Below, piece by piece: positions 52,197 through 60,622 of a stretch of 64,000 bases of DNA. The translations under genes and the position numbers were made by a program. The notes beneath the pieces are model-generated. The model was not told the DNA's origin. It saw only the letters and a program-made list of their open reading frames with translations, and did no database searches. The DNA lies in contig JBAZYO010000021.1 in assembly GCA_041659285.1 (NCBI GenBank), positions 1 through 64,000 on the forward strand. Direction: 5' to 3'. The stretch's first letter is position 1. Each line of letters begins with the position of its first letter. The DNA comes from Vicinamibacterales bacterium (lineage in GTDB: Bacteria > Acidobacteriota > Vicinamibacteria > Vicinamibacterales > UBA2999).

Positions 52197-55106
52197 ATGG
52201 CAGCCCTCCAACGCGAACTCGAAGCCGTCATCGATGGCGAGGTGCGGTTCGATCGGGTCTCGCGCGCGCTCTACTCGACCGACGCCAGCGTCTACCAGAT
52301 CGAGCCGCTTGGCGTCGTCATCCCCCGCTCCGCTGAAGCCGTGGTGCAGGCGGTGAACATCGCGGCCCGGCACGGCGTGTCGATCACCCCTCGCGGCGGC
52401 GGCACCTCGCAGGCCGGCCAGGCGATCGGCGCCGGCCTGGTGCTCGACACCTCCAAGCACCTCAACCGCATCCTCGAGATCAACGCCGACGAGCGGTGGG
52501 CGCGCGTCGAACCCGGCGTGGTGCTCGACGACCTGAACGCCGAACTGCGGCGGTTCAACCTGCGCTTCGCCCCCGATGTGTCGTCGGCCAGCCGCGCCAC
52601 CATCGGCGGCATGATGGCCAACAACTCGAGCGGCGCCCGGTCGGTCGTCTACGGCAAGACCATCGATCACGTCCGCGAGCAGCGGGTCGTGCTGTCGGAT
52701 GGACGGCTCGTCCACCTGCGGCCCCTGACCGCCGCGCAACTGGATGAGGCGCGGCAAGGCGACAGCATCGAGGCCCGCGCCTATCGGACCGTGCCGGAGC
52801 TCGGCCGCCGCCACGCTGCCGAGATCGAGCGGCGGTTCCCCAAGGTCCTGCGCCGCGTCGGCGGCTACAACCTCGACGCCTTCGTCGGTCCGGATCGTCC
52901 CGTCGATCTCACCCGCATCCTCGTCGGCTCGGAGGGCACACTGGGCTTCATCGTCGAGGCCAAGATCGGGCTGGTAGCCCTGCCCGCGAGCAAGGCCGTG
53001 CTCACCGTCGAGTTCGACGAGTTGCTCGAGGCCCTGGGCGCCACGCCGCTGATCCTCGCGCACCAGCCGTCCGCGGTCGAGGTGATGGACGACTTCATCC
53101 TGAGCCACGCCCAGGGTCACGCGGTGCTCGAGGCGCAGCGGCGCTCGATGATCGACCGCGACGGGTCGGCGCTCCTGTGCGTCGAGTTTTACGGCGATCC
53201 AGAAGGTCCGGCTAAAGCCGGACACCACATGGACCAGCTGACGGAACGGATGAATGCAGTCGAACGCGACCTCAGGGGCGCGGGCATTTCCTGCCGCTGC
53301 CGGCAGATCGTCGACCCCGCCGCGCAGCAGCGGATCTGGAGCTTCCGCGAAGCCGCGCTCGGGCTGTCCACGGCGATGAAGTCGGACGGCAAGGCGATTT
53401 CCTTTGTCGAAGACACCGCCGTCGCACCGGAGAAGCTTCGCGACTACATCGATCGCTTCGTCGGCATCGTCCGGCGGCACGACACCGTGGCCGGCGTCTA
53501 CGCCCACGCCTCGGTCGGCTGCCTGCACGTCCGGCCGGTCGTCAACCTCAAGACCGCGCGGGGAGTCGCCACTTTCGAGGCAATTGCCAGCGAGGTTGCC
53601 GACCTGGTCCTCGAGTTTGGCGGCGCGCTGTCGGGCGAGCACGGTGACGGCCTCGTGCGCGGCGCCTTCAACGAGCGGATGTTCGGCGCGGAGCTCTACC
53701 AGGCCTTCCGCGACGTCAAGCGCACGTTCGATCCCAACAGCCTCTTCAATCCCGGCCGCATCGTTGACACGCCGCCGATTACCTCGCACCTGCGGTTCGG
53801 CGCCGGATACGAGACGCCCAGCCCGGCCACGTTCTTCGATTACTCGGAGCACGGCGGGTTCGGCCGCGCGGTGGAAATGTGCAGCGGCGTCGGCCTGTGC
53901 CGCAAGACCCGCGACGGGACGATGTGCCCGTCGTACATGGTGACGCGCGACGAAGCGCATTCAACCCGCGGGCGCGCCAACGTGTTGCGGCTGGCGATGA
54001 CCGGCCGCCTAGGCGAGGCGGCGCTCACGGACCAGGGCGTGCACGAGGTGCTCGACCTGTGCCTGGAATGCCGCGCCTGTAAGTCCGAGTGTCCGGTGGG
54101 CGTCGATGTCGCCAGGTTCAAGAGCGAGTTCCTGGCTGATTACTGGGAGCGTCACGGCCTGTCCGCAGGCGCGCTGGTGTTCGGCAACGCGCGGTCGGCC
54201 GCGGAGTGGGGCAGCCGGCTGGCGCCGCTGTCGAACGCGATCAGCGGCAGCGCGCCGGCGAGGTGGATGGCGGAGGCGGCGTTGGGCCTCGATCGCCGCC
54301 GCCAACTGCCGCGGTGGACGCGCCGCACGTTGCGAAAGCGGCTGGCTCGCCATCACTCGCCGGTCAGCGAACCGAAGGCGGCCCTGTTCGCCGATACCTT
54401 CACCGAGTTCGAGGATCCGGACATCGGCGTCGCGGCGGTCGAGGTACTCGACGCCTCCGGCCTCGGCGCCACGCTGGCGCCCAACGTCTGCTGCGGGCGG
54501 CCGCTGATTTCGCAGGGGCTGCTGCGCGAAGCACGGCGGCAAGCCGCGGCCAACGTTCACGCGCTCTACGACCTCGCCGCGCGCGGCACCGCAATCGTGT
54601 TCGTCGAGCCCAGCTGCCTGTCGGCGGTGCGAGAAGACGCGCCCGGCCTGCTGCGCGGCGAGTTGCAGCGCCGCGCGCAGGTGATTGCGCGGGCGTCGGT
54701 GCTGTTCGAGGAATATCTCGAACGGGAGCTGGCGGCCGGTCGCGCGCGGTTGCCGCTCAAGAGCGGACCGGCCCGGATCCAATTGCATCCGCACTGTCAT
54801 CAGCGGTCGATGGGCCTGGCGGCGCCGGCCAAGGCGCTGCTCGCCCGCATCCCCGGCGCGCAGGTCACCGACCTCGAGGCCGGGTGCTGCGGCATGGCGG
54901 GGTCATTCGGCTATTCCAGGGATCATTACGACGTGTCGCAGGCGATCGGCGAGCGCAAGCTGCTGCCCGCCGCCCGCGCTCTCGACGATCAATCCACCCT
55001 GGTCGCCGGCGGCACCTCGTGCCGGCACCAGGTCGCCCACTTCACGGGGGTGCGCGCCGTGCACCCGGCCGTCCTGCTCAGCTCGCTGCTGGCGCGGTCC
55101 GGCTAA
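52197..55106 (+). CDS. FAD-linked oxidase / Fe-S oxidoreductase fusion (GlcD-GlcF type)
   Basis: A 969-residue protein that joins a GlcD-like FAD subunit to a GlcF-like iron-sulfur subunit. The FAD_binding_4 domain covers about 35-215 (ITPRGGGTSQAGQAIG, MMANNSSGARSVVYG) and the FAD oxidase C domain about 235-525. Cysteines of 4Fe-4S sites lie near 561-575 (CSGVGLCRKTRDGTMCP) and 622-633 (CLECRACKSECP). Two CCG modules follow (NVCCGRP, GCCGMAGSFGY). It probably oxidises a 2-hydroxy acid such as D-lactate or glycolate at the membrane. An in-frame palindromic repeat encodes residues 337-345, and another at the end supplies the stop codon. A MatC-like carrier gene follows. Confidence 0.93.
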   Translation: MAALQRELEAVIDGEVRFDRVSRALYSTDASVYQIEPLGVVIPRSAEAVVQAVNIAARHGVSITPRGGGTSQAGQAIGAGLVLDTSKHLNRILEINADERWARVEPGVVLDDLNAELRRFNLRFAPDVSSASRATIGGMMANNSSGARSVVYGKTIDHVREQRVVLSDGRLVHLRPLTAAQLDEARQGDSIEARAYRTVPELGRRHAAEIERRFPKVLRRVGGYNLDAFVGPDRPVDLTRILVGSEGTLGFIVEAKIGLVALPASKAVLTVEFDELLEALGATPLILAHQPSAVEVMDDFILSHAQGHAVLEAQRRSMIDRDGSALLCVEFYGDPEGPAKAGHHMDQLTERMNAVERDLRGAGISCRCRQIVDPAAQQRIWSFREAALGLSTAMKSDGKAISFVEDTAVAPEKLRDYIDRFVGIVRRHDTVAGVYAHASVGCLHVRPVVNLKTARGVATFEAIASEVADLVLEFGGALSGEHGDGLVRGAFNERMFGAELYQAFRDVKRTFDPNSLFNPGRIVDTPPITSHLRFGAGYETPSPATFFDYSEHGGFGRAVEMCSGVGLCRKTRDGTMCPSYMVTRDEAHSTRGRANVLRLAMTGRLGEAALTDQGVHEVLDLCLECRACKSECPVGVDVARFKSEFLADYWERHGLSAGALVFGNARSAAEWGSRLAPLSNAISGSAPARWMAEAALGLDRRRQLPRWTRRTLRKRLARHHSPVSEPKAALFADTFTEFEDPDIGVAAVEVLDASGLGATLAPNVCCGRPLISQGLLREARRQAAANVHALYDLAARGTAIVFVEPSCLSAVREDAPGLLRGELQRRAQVIARASVLFEEYLERELAAGRARLPLKSGPARIQLHPHCHQRSMGLAAPAKALLARIPGAQVTDLEAGCCGMAGSFGYSRDHYDVSQAIGERKLLPAARALDDQSTLVAGGTSCRHQVAHFTGVRAVHPAVLLSSLLARSG
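53205..53230. repeat. GGTCCGGCTAAAGCCGGAC palindromic element in the FAD/Fe-S gene
   Basis: A plus-oriented copy is read in frame as G-P-A-K-A-G-H-H-M at residues 337-345, inside the FAD oxidase C domain. Confidence 0.85.
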
Positions 55107-55121
55107 AGCCGGACGCTACAT
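55096..55121. repeat. GGTCCGGCTAAAGCCGGAC palindromic element supplying a stop codon
   Basis: A plus-oriented copy spans the end of the FAD/Fe-S gene. The TAA inside GGCTAAAGCC is the stop codon of that gene. Confidence 0.85.
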
Positions 55122-55139
55122 TGGTTTGGAGGAGACCCG

Positions 55140-56411
55140 ATGAACCTTGCGTGGATTTCGCTGGTGGCGCTGGTGATTGCCGTCACGCTCAGTATCGTGA
55201 CCAGCGTCAACGTCGGCGTGGTCTCGCTCGCCTTCGCGTGGATCGTCGGCGTGTATCTCGGCGGCATGCCGCTCAATTCGGTGATCGGCGCCTTCCCCAT
55301 CCAGCTGTTCCTCACGCTGGTCGGCGTGACGCTGCTGTTCGGCATCGCCAATATCAACGGTACGCTCGGGCGAATCGCGACCCGCGCGGTGCAGTTGTGC
55401 CGCGGCAACGCCGGGGTGATTCCAGTGATGTTCTTCCTGATCGCCCTGGGCCTCTCCAGCATCGGACCGGGCAACATCGGGACGACGGCGATCCTGGCGC
55501 CGATGGCGATGGCGGTGGGCGGGCGCGCGATGGTGCCGCCCTTCCTGATGGCGTTGATGGTCGGCAACGGCGCGCAGGCCGGCGCCCTCTCGCCCTTTGC
55601 CCCGACCGGCGTGATCGTCAACGGCATCATGGACCGCATCGGCCTGCCGGGGCATGAGCTCCAGACCTACGCCAACAACCTGCTGGCCCACGTGGTGGTC
55701 ACCTTTGCCGCGTATTTCCTGTTCGGGGGGTGGAAGCTCTTCACCAAGCGGCCGGTCGAACGCCTGGTCTCACAGAGCGACCAGGCCGGTGCGCGCGGAG
55801 ACACCGAACTGGTCGAGGCCGAACCGTTCGAGGCCATCCACTGGATCACGCTGGCCATCCTGACCACGCTCGTCATCGTCGTCGTGGTGTTCAAGATGCA
55901 GGTCGGCATGGCGGCGCTGACCGGCGCGGCCATCCTCTCCCTGCTCCGGCCCGGTCACGAGAAGGAGGCCCTGAAGAAAATGCCGTGGGGCGTCGTGATC
56001 ATGGTGTGCGGCGTCACCGTCCTGATCGGCGTGCTGGAAAAGACCCAGGGCATGTCGCTGTTTGCCGACCTGCTCGCGAAGATCTCGACACCGGGCACCG
56101 TCACGCTGACGATTGCGTTCGTGACGGGCGTGGTCTCGGCCTATAGCAGCACCTCGGGGGTCGTGCTGCCGGCGTTCCTCCCCACGGTGCCCGCGCTGGC
56201 CACGCAGCTCGGCGCGGATCCGCTCGCCATCGCCTCGGCCATGAACGTGGGCGGCCACCTGGTGGACCTGTCGCCGCTGTCAACGATCGGCGCGCTGTGC
56301 ATCGCCGCCCTGCCGCCTGAAGGCGATTCGAAAAAGCTGTTCAACCAGCTCCTGGCGTGGGGGTTGTCGATGATGGTGGTGGGCGCGCTGATCTGCTGGG
56401 TGCTGTTCTAG
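55140..56411 (+). CDS. Dicarboxylate carrier, MatC/SLC13-like
   Basis: A 423-residue membrane transporter with about 11-12 helices. The N-terminal part matches the dicarboxylate carrier MatC domain (LSIVTSVNVGVVSLAFAWIVG, SSIGPGNIGTTAILAPMAMA), and two-fold repeats are visible (AYSSTSGVVLPAFLPTVP, GGHLVDLSPLSTIGALC). The substrate is probably a dicarboxylate such as malonate or malate, but it could be a 2-hydroxy acid used by the upstream oxidoreductase. GGAGGAG lies six bases before the ATG, one of the few clear ribosome-binding sites. The gene ends at a two-armed palindrome. Confidence 0.85.
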   Translation: MNLAWISLVALVIAVTLSIVTSVNVGVVSLAFAWIVGVYLGGMPLNSVIGAFPIQLFLTLVGVTLLFGIANINGTLGRIATRAVQLCRGNAGVIPVMFFLIALGLSSIGPGNIGTTAILAPMAMAVGGRAMVPPFLMALMVGNGAQAGALSPFAPTGVIVNGIMDRIGLPGHELQTYANNLLAHVVVTFAAYFLFGGWKLFTKRPVERLVSQSDQAGARGDTELVEAEPFEAIHWITLAILTTLVIVVVVFKMQVGMAALTGAAILSLLRPGHEKEALKKMPWGVVIMVCGVTVLIGVLEKTQGMSLFADLLAKISTPGTVTLTIAFVTGVVSAYSSTSGVVLPAFLPTVPALATQLGADPLAIASAMNVGGHLVDLSPLSTIGALCIAALPPEGDSKKLFNQLLAWGLSMMVVGALICWVLF

Positions 56412-56452
56412 GGGTCTGACCCCTCGGCACGCCTTGCTCGGGGTCAGACCCC
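56411..56452. terminator. Inverted GGGGTCTGACCCC pair between convergent genes
   Basis: GGGGTCTGACCCC (56411-56423) and GGGGTCAGACCCC (56440-56452) are inverted copies that can form a 13-bp stem over a 16-base loop. The first overlaps the stop of the MatC-like gene. The second contains the TGA of the convergent enoyl-CoA hydratase gene. It probably ends both transcripts and belongs to the same family as 35483-35494. Confidence 0.6.
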
Positions 56453-57223
56453 GAAACGTGGCTTGCGGCCTTCGAGGAACGCCGCGACGCCCTCCTGGAA
56501 GTCGGCGCTGCCATAGCACGCCCGCAGGATGTCGTCGGCCGCCGCCGCCGCCGGCCGGCGATGCTCGCGCAACCGCAACAGCATGGCCTTGGTCGCCATG
56601 ATCGTGCTCGGCGCTCGCGTCGAGAGCTCGGCGGCGATCTTGATGGTTTCCCCTTCCAGTTGCTCCACCGGCAAGACCATGGTGGCCAGGCCGCGCTGGT
56701 AGGCCTCGGTCGCGTCAACCAGGCGGCCGGTCAGCAACAGCTCTTTCGTCAACGCCACGCCCAGCAGGTCCACCATCCGCGCCGTATTCGCGATCGACAG
56801 GCAGTTGCCCAGCGTGCGGGCCACCGGCACGCCGAAACTGGCCCGCTCGGAGCAGATGCGAAGGTCGCAGGCCATCGCGATCGCGCAGCCGCCGCCGACG
56901 GCGGCGCCGTCCACTTCGGCGATGGTCGGGATGCGGACGCGCTCGATGCGATCGATCACCGCGTCGAGCCGGCGTTCGTAGGCGACGCCGGCGTCACCGT
57001 TGGCGAACTCGCGGAACTGCGAGATGTCGGTCCCGGCGGCGAAGGCGCCCCCGGCTCCGCGTATGATGAGGACGCGCACGTCGGCGGCCGCCTCGGCGGT
57101 GTCGCACGCGGTGACGAGCGCGTCGTACATGTCCCACGTCAGCGCGTTGCGCGCCTTAGGACGATTGAATGTCACCACTCCGACGGATCCGTTGATGTCC
57201 CAGGCTAGGTTGCTCGAAGGCAT
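56444..57223 (-). CDS. Enoyl-CoA hydratase/isomerase family protein
   Basis: A 259-residue crotonase-fold protein. The oxyanion-hole segments are present: GGAFAAGTDISQF and IAEVDGAAVGGGCAIAMACDLRI. The usual second glutamate region is not obvious, so it may be an isomerase, a hydratase, or have another crotonase activity. The ATG at 57223 is needed for a normal N-terminus (AWDINGSVGVVTFNRPKARNAL). The gene is divergent from the CoA-transferase gene, and the two coding starts overlap by 29 bp. A shared role in acyl-CoA or carnitine-like metabolism is likely from context. Confidence 0.88.
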   Translation of the reverse strand: MPSSNLAWDINGSVGVVTFNRPKARNALTWDMYDALVTACDTAEAAADVRVLIIRGAGGAFAAGTDISQFREFANGDAGVAYERRLDAVIDRIERVRIPTIAEVDGAAVGGGCAIAMACDLRICSERASFGVPVARTLGNCLSIANTARMVDLLGVALTKELLLTGRLVDATEAYQRGLATMVLPVEQLEGETIKIAAELSTRAPSTIMATKAMLLRLREHRRPAAAAADDILRACYGSADFQEGVAAFLEGRKPRFGV

Positions 57224-58385
57224 AGTGGTTCTCGATACGACGCAGGTCATGGCCGGCCCGTATTGCGCGATGTTACTGGCGGACATGGGCGCGCGCGTGA
57301 TCAAAGTGGAGCCGCCCGCCGGCGACTCGACGCGGGCCATGGCCGGCGCCAGGGGTAACGACAGCGCCGCGTTCAACGCCGTGAACCGCGGCAAGCTGGG
57401 CATTGTGCTCGATCTCACGAAAGAGAAGGGCCGCGAAGTGTTCACGCGCATGGCCCGCGGCGCCGACATCCTCGTGGAGAACTACCGGCCCGGGGTGATG
57501 GGGCGGCTCGGCCTGGACTATGCGGCCCTGTCGGCGGAGAACCCGCGGCTGATCTACGCCTCGATCTCCGGGCACGGCCAGACCGGGCCGTGGGCGTCAA
57601 AGGGCGGCTTCGACCTGATCGCGCAAGGCCTGTCTGGCATCATGTCCGTCACCGGCGCGCCCGACGGTCCGCCGGTCAAGGCCGGCGTGCCGATCACCGA
57701 CCTCGGCGCGGGGCTGTTTGCGCTGATCGGCATCCTCGGCGCGCTGCACCACCGGGCGCAATCCGGGCGCGGCCAGCACATCGATACCTCCCTCGTGGAT
57801 GCCGGGCTCGCCTTGTCCGTGTGGGAGGTCACCGACTACTTCACCAGCGGACAGGTGCCCGGGCCCCTCGGGTCGGCGCACCGGATGACCGCGCCCTACC
57901 AGGCGTTCCGCTGTGCCGACGGGCACATCACCGTGGGCGCCGCCAATAACCGCAATTTCGCCAAGCTGGCCGAGCTGCTCGGGCATGCCGAGTGGATCAC
58001 CGACTCGCGGTTCTCCACCGACCACGTGCGCGTGCAGCACCGGACCGAGCTGGCGGCCCTGATTGACGCAATCACCGCGACCGCGCCCCGCGCGGAGTGG
58101 CTCGAGCGGCTGGACGCCGCCGGCATCCCGTGCGGTGCGATCCTCGACTACGAGGACGCGCTGACGACGCCGCAGGCGCTGGCGCGGGAGATGACCGTGG
58201 ACGTCGATCATCCGACGCTCGGGCGCTTGCGCACGCTGGGCACGCCCATCAAGATGTCGGCCACGCCGCTCAATCCGCGCGGGCGCGGGCCGATGCTGGG
58301 CGAGCATACCGACGCGGTGTTGGCCGAGATGGGATACAGCGGGGACGAGATCGAGCAGTTCCGCTACGCCGGCGTCGTCATGTAG
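57195..58385 (+). CDS. CaiB/BaiF-family (class III) CoA-transferase
   Basis: A 396-residue class III CoA-transferase that moves CoA between carboxylic acids. The N-terminal signature is LEGIVVLDTTQVMAGPYCAMLLADMGARVIKVE. Others are SISGHGQTGPW, DLIAQGLSGIMSVTG and HITVGAANNRNFAKLAELLG. The ATG at 57195 gives the usual N-terminus but overlaps the divergent hydratase start; a GTG at 57225 would avoid overlap. It probably acts with the enoyl-CoA hydratase on the same acyl-CoA. Confidence 0.93.
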   Translation: MSQARLLEGIVVLDTTQVMAGPYCAMLLADMGARVIKVEPPAGDSTRAMAGARGNDSAAFNAVNRGKLGIVLDLTKEKGREVFTRMARGADILVENYRPGVMGRLGLDYAALSAENPRLIYASISGHGQTGPWASKGGFDLIAQGLSGIMSVTGAPDGPPVKAGVPITDLGAGLFALIGILGALHHRAQSGRGQHIDTSLVDAGLALSVWEVTDYFTSGQVPGPLGSAHRMTAPYQAFRCADGHITVGAANNRNFAKLAELLGHAEWITDSRFSTDHVRVQHRTELAALIDAITATAPRAEWLERLDAAGIPCGAILDYEDALTTPQALAREMTVDVDHPTLGRLRTLGTPIKMSATPLNPRGRGPMLGEHTDAVLAEMGYSGDEIEQFRYAGVVM

Positions 58386-58462
58386 GCGCCATGACGTAGC
58401 CAACTGGATCGGCGCCACCAATTGTGAGATGGTGAAGCAACCCGTTCAGGCAGCAGTCATCT

Positions 58463-59656
58463 ATGAACAAATCCCGTTTGATCCTCGCCGTTCTCGCGCC
58501 AGTTGTAGTCACCGCCGCGCTCGCCGCGCAGGGCATGCGGGGCGGCACCCGCGTGACGCCGGGGCAGGAATGCCCGCCGGGCACCACCGAAGTCAGGCCG
58601 GGCAGCTGCCAGGCCCCGTCGGAGCCGCCGCCGAGCATCCTCGACTACCGGCCGCGGTCCACGCTGGTCACCGCCGAGCACAAGGTGCCCAAGGCGAAGT
58701 TCCCGGCCGTTGACGTGCACGGTCATCCGGGCGCGCTCACCACTCCCGATCAGATCAACCGTATCGTCTCGGTGATGGATTCGCTGAACCTGCGCGTGAT
58801 GCTGGTGGCCGAGAACGTCTCCGGCGAACGCCTGGCGCGCACGCTCGAGGCCATCAACGCCAGCCCGCACAAGGAGCGCTTCCGCGTGCTGGCTGGTGTG
58901 GACTTCCGGAATGTCGGACCGGGGTGGGGCGAGCGCGCCGCCAGGCAGCTGGAAGCGGACCTCAAGGCCGGCGCCATCGGCGTGGGCGAAGTCGGCAAGC
59001 AGTTCGGCCTCCGCACCACCAAGCCGGATGGCTCGCGCCTCAAGGTTGACGACCCGGAACTGGACCCGCTGTGGGAAGCCTTCGCGCGGCTCGACGTGCC
59101 GGCGTTCATCCACACCGCCGAACCGCAGGAGTTCTTCCAGCCGCAGGACTTCAAGAACGAACGCTGGCTGGAACTGTCGCTGTTCGCGGATCGGCGCAAC
59201 AACCAGCCGGGCCAGGTGACGTTCGAGCAGTTGATCACCGAACGCAACAACGTCTACCGCAAGCATCCAAAGACACGCTTTGTCGCGGCGCACTTCGGCT
59301 GGCACGCCAACGACCTGGCCCGCGCCGCGAAGATGCTGGACGATTTTCCGAACGTGACGATCGAAGCCGGCGCGATTCTCTACGACCTCGGCCGCCAGCC
59401 CAGGGCCGCGCGCGAGTTCTTCACGAAATACCAGGACCGCATCATGTTCGGCAAGGACTCGTTCCAGCCGGACGAGTACCCGTACTACTGGCGCGTCTTC
59501 GAGACGGCCGACGAGTACTTCGACTACTACCGCGACTACCACGCCTTCTGGAAGCTGTACGGCATGGCGCTGCCGGATGACGTGCTGAAGAAGGTGTACT
59601 ACAAGAACGCGCTGAAGGTCTTCAAGGGCCTGCCGGCCACGGGCTGGCCGCAGTAG
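58463..59656 (+). CDS. Exported amidohydrolase-family protein (ACMSD-like)
   Basis: A 397-residue TIM-barrel metal-dependent hydrolase with a signal peptide (LILAVLAPVVVTAALAAQG). The metal-binding candidates are VDVHGHPGAL, IHTAEPQEFF, AAHFGWHAND and MFGKDSFQP, in the order of the amidohydrolase-2 (ACMSD) family. Such enzymes decarboxylate or hydrolyse; the reaction is unknown. It lies 77 bp after the CoA-transferase on the same strand. No ribosome-binding site is visible at the ATG. Confidence 0.85.
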   Translation: MNKSRLILAVLAPVVVTAALAAQGMRGGTRVTPGQECPPGTTEVRPGSCQAPSEPPPSILDYRPRSTLVTAEHKVPKAKFPAVDVHGHPGALTTPDQINRIVSVMDSLNLRVMLVAENVSGERLARTLEAINASPHKERFRVLAGVDFRNVGPGWGERAARQLEADLKAGAIGVGEVGKQFGLRTTKPDGSRLKVDDPELDPLWEAFARLDVPAFIHTAEPQEFFQPQDFKNERWLELSLFADRRNNQPGQVTFEQLITERNNVYRKHPKTRFVAAHFGWHANDLARAAKMLDDFPNVTIEAGAILYDLGRQPRAAREFFTKYQDRIMFGKDSFQPDEYPYYWRVFETADEYFDYYRDYHAFWKLYGMALPDDVLKKVYYKNALKVFKGLPATGWPQ

Positions 59657-59700
59657 GGCGCCGCTGTAACCTCCGGCGGATTCCCACGGTCAAACCAGGC

Positions 59701-60621
59701 ATGAACCGCCATCGCCTGATCCTTTCCGCTGCCGCCGCCGTCCTGGTGACGGCGGCAGGGTGCGGCAACGGCACCCCGACCTCGCCCACGGCGACCGCCA
59801 CCATCACCACCACGGCCGCAGTTGTCACGGTGGCCCCGCCGACCTCATGTTCGGCCTGGGCGGGCACCCAGCGGGCCAGCGGCGTGACGCCGGCGACGGG
59901 CTCCGTGGCCTCACAACGCGAGGCGCTTTACGCCGCCGGCGGCGGCGTCCGCGCCGTGAGCAACCGCTACTTCGCGGCCTGGTTCCCGTCCGGCTGGTCG
60001 TCATCGTCTCCACGCCGGGTGCTGGTGGGCCTGCACGGCACCGGCGGGGCGCCCGAAACCGAGTGGTCGGTTGACTGGAAAGACATCGCCAGTTCGCGGG
60101 GCTGGGCCTACGTCGGCCTGAAGTACGTGGACGATGCGACCGGCAGTCACGATGGCGACACGGTGATCTACGCGAACCTGAAGTCCACCATCGATGCGCT
60201 CACCGCGTCTTGCGACTTCGGCTCGCCGTCGATGTTCCTGGTCGGCTTCTCGCGTGGTTCGGCCCAGTCATTCCCGGTCGCCTACCTTGACCTCAAGGAC
60301 CGGAGGCTCTTCAAGGCCATCGGCAACAACTCCGGCGCGTGGCCGGCCGGCCAACCGATGGTCGCGACGATGGCGGGGTTCGTCGCCCGCGGGGAAACGA
60401 CCGCCTACAGCGGCGCGAAATTCTGGATGTACTGCGGCGCCCTCGACATGGAGCACGGGTCTCCGATGTGCGACGAGATGAGGAACGCGCGGACCTTCGT
60501 CCTGTCTTACGGCGGCACCGTGGAGCGGCTCTACGAAGACCCCACCGGCGCTCATGGCGGGCTCGCCAAGAACGCCGATGCGTGGGGTGCGATGTTCACG
60601 TATTTCGAAGGTCTCCGCTAG
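59701..60621 (+). CDS. Lipoprotein alpha/beta-hydrolase (esterase-like)
   Basis: A 306-residue lipoprotein: the N-terminus ends in a lipobox-like VTAAGCG, and a Thr/Pro-rich linker follows. The alpha/beta-hydrolase part has an oxyanion HGTGG segment (LVGLHGTGGAP), the nucleophile elbow GFSRGS and a candidate histidine in GAHGG. It resembles secreted polyhydroxybutyrate/feruloyl-type esterases, but the substrate is not known. The stop codon is one base from that of the convergent cytochrome/PHM-like gene, so there is no room for a separate terminator. Confidence 0.8.
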   Translation: MNRHRLILSAAAAVLVTAAGCGNGTPTSPTATATITTTAAVVTVAPPTSCSAWAGTQRASGVTPATGSVASQREALYAAGGGVRAVSNRYFAAWFPSGWSSSSPRRVLVGLHGTGGAPETEWSVDWKDIASSRGWAYVGLKYVDDATGSHDGDTVIYANLKSTIDALTASCDFGSPSMFLVGFSRGSAQSFPVAYLDLKDRRLFKAIGNNSGAWPAGQPMVATMAGFVARGETTAYSGAKFWMYCGALDMEHGSPMCDEMRNARTFVLSYGGTVERLYEDPTGAHGGLAKNADAWGAMFTYFEGLR

Positions 60622-60622
60622 C

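Noticed and set aside
52176..53960. A 594-codon frame on the minus strand within the FAD/Fe-S gene
   Set aside because: It is the antisense shadow of a strongly supported enzyme; the residues are Arg/Asp/Gly/His-rich without domain features.
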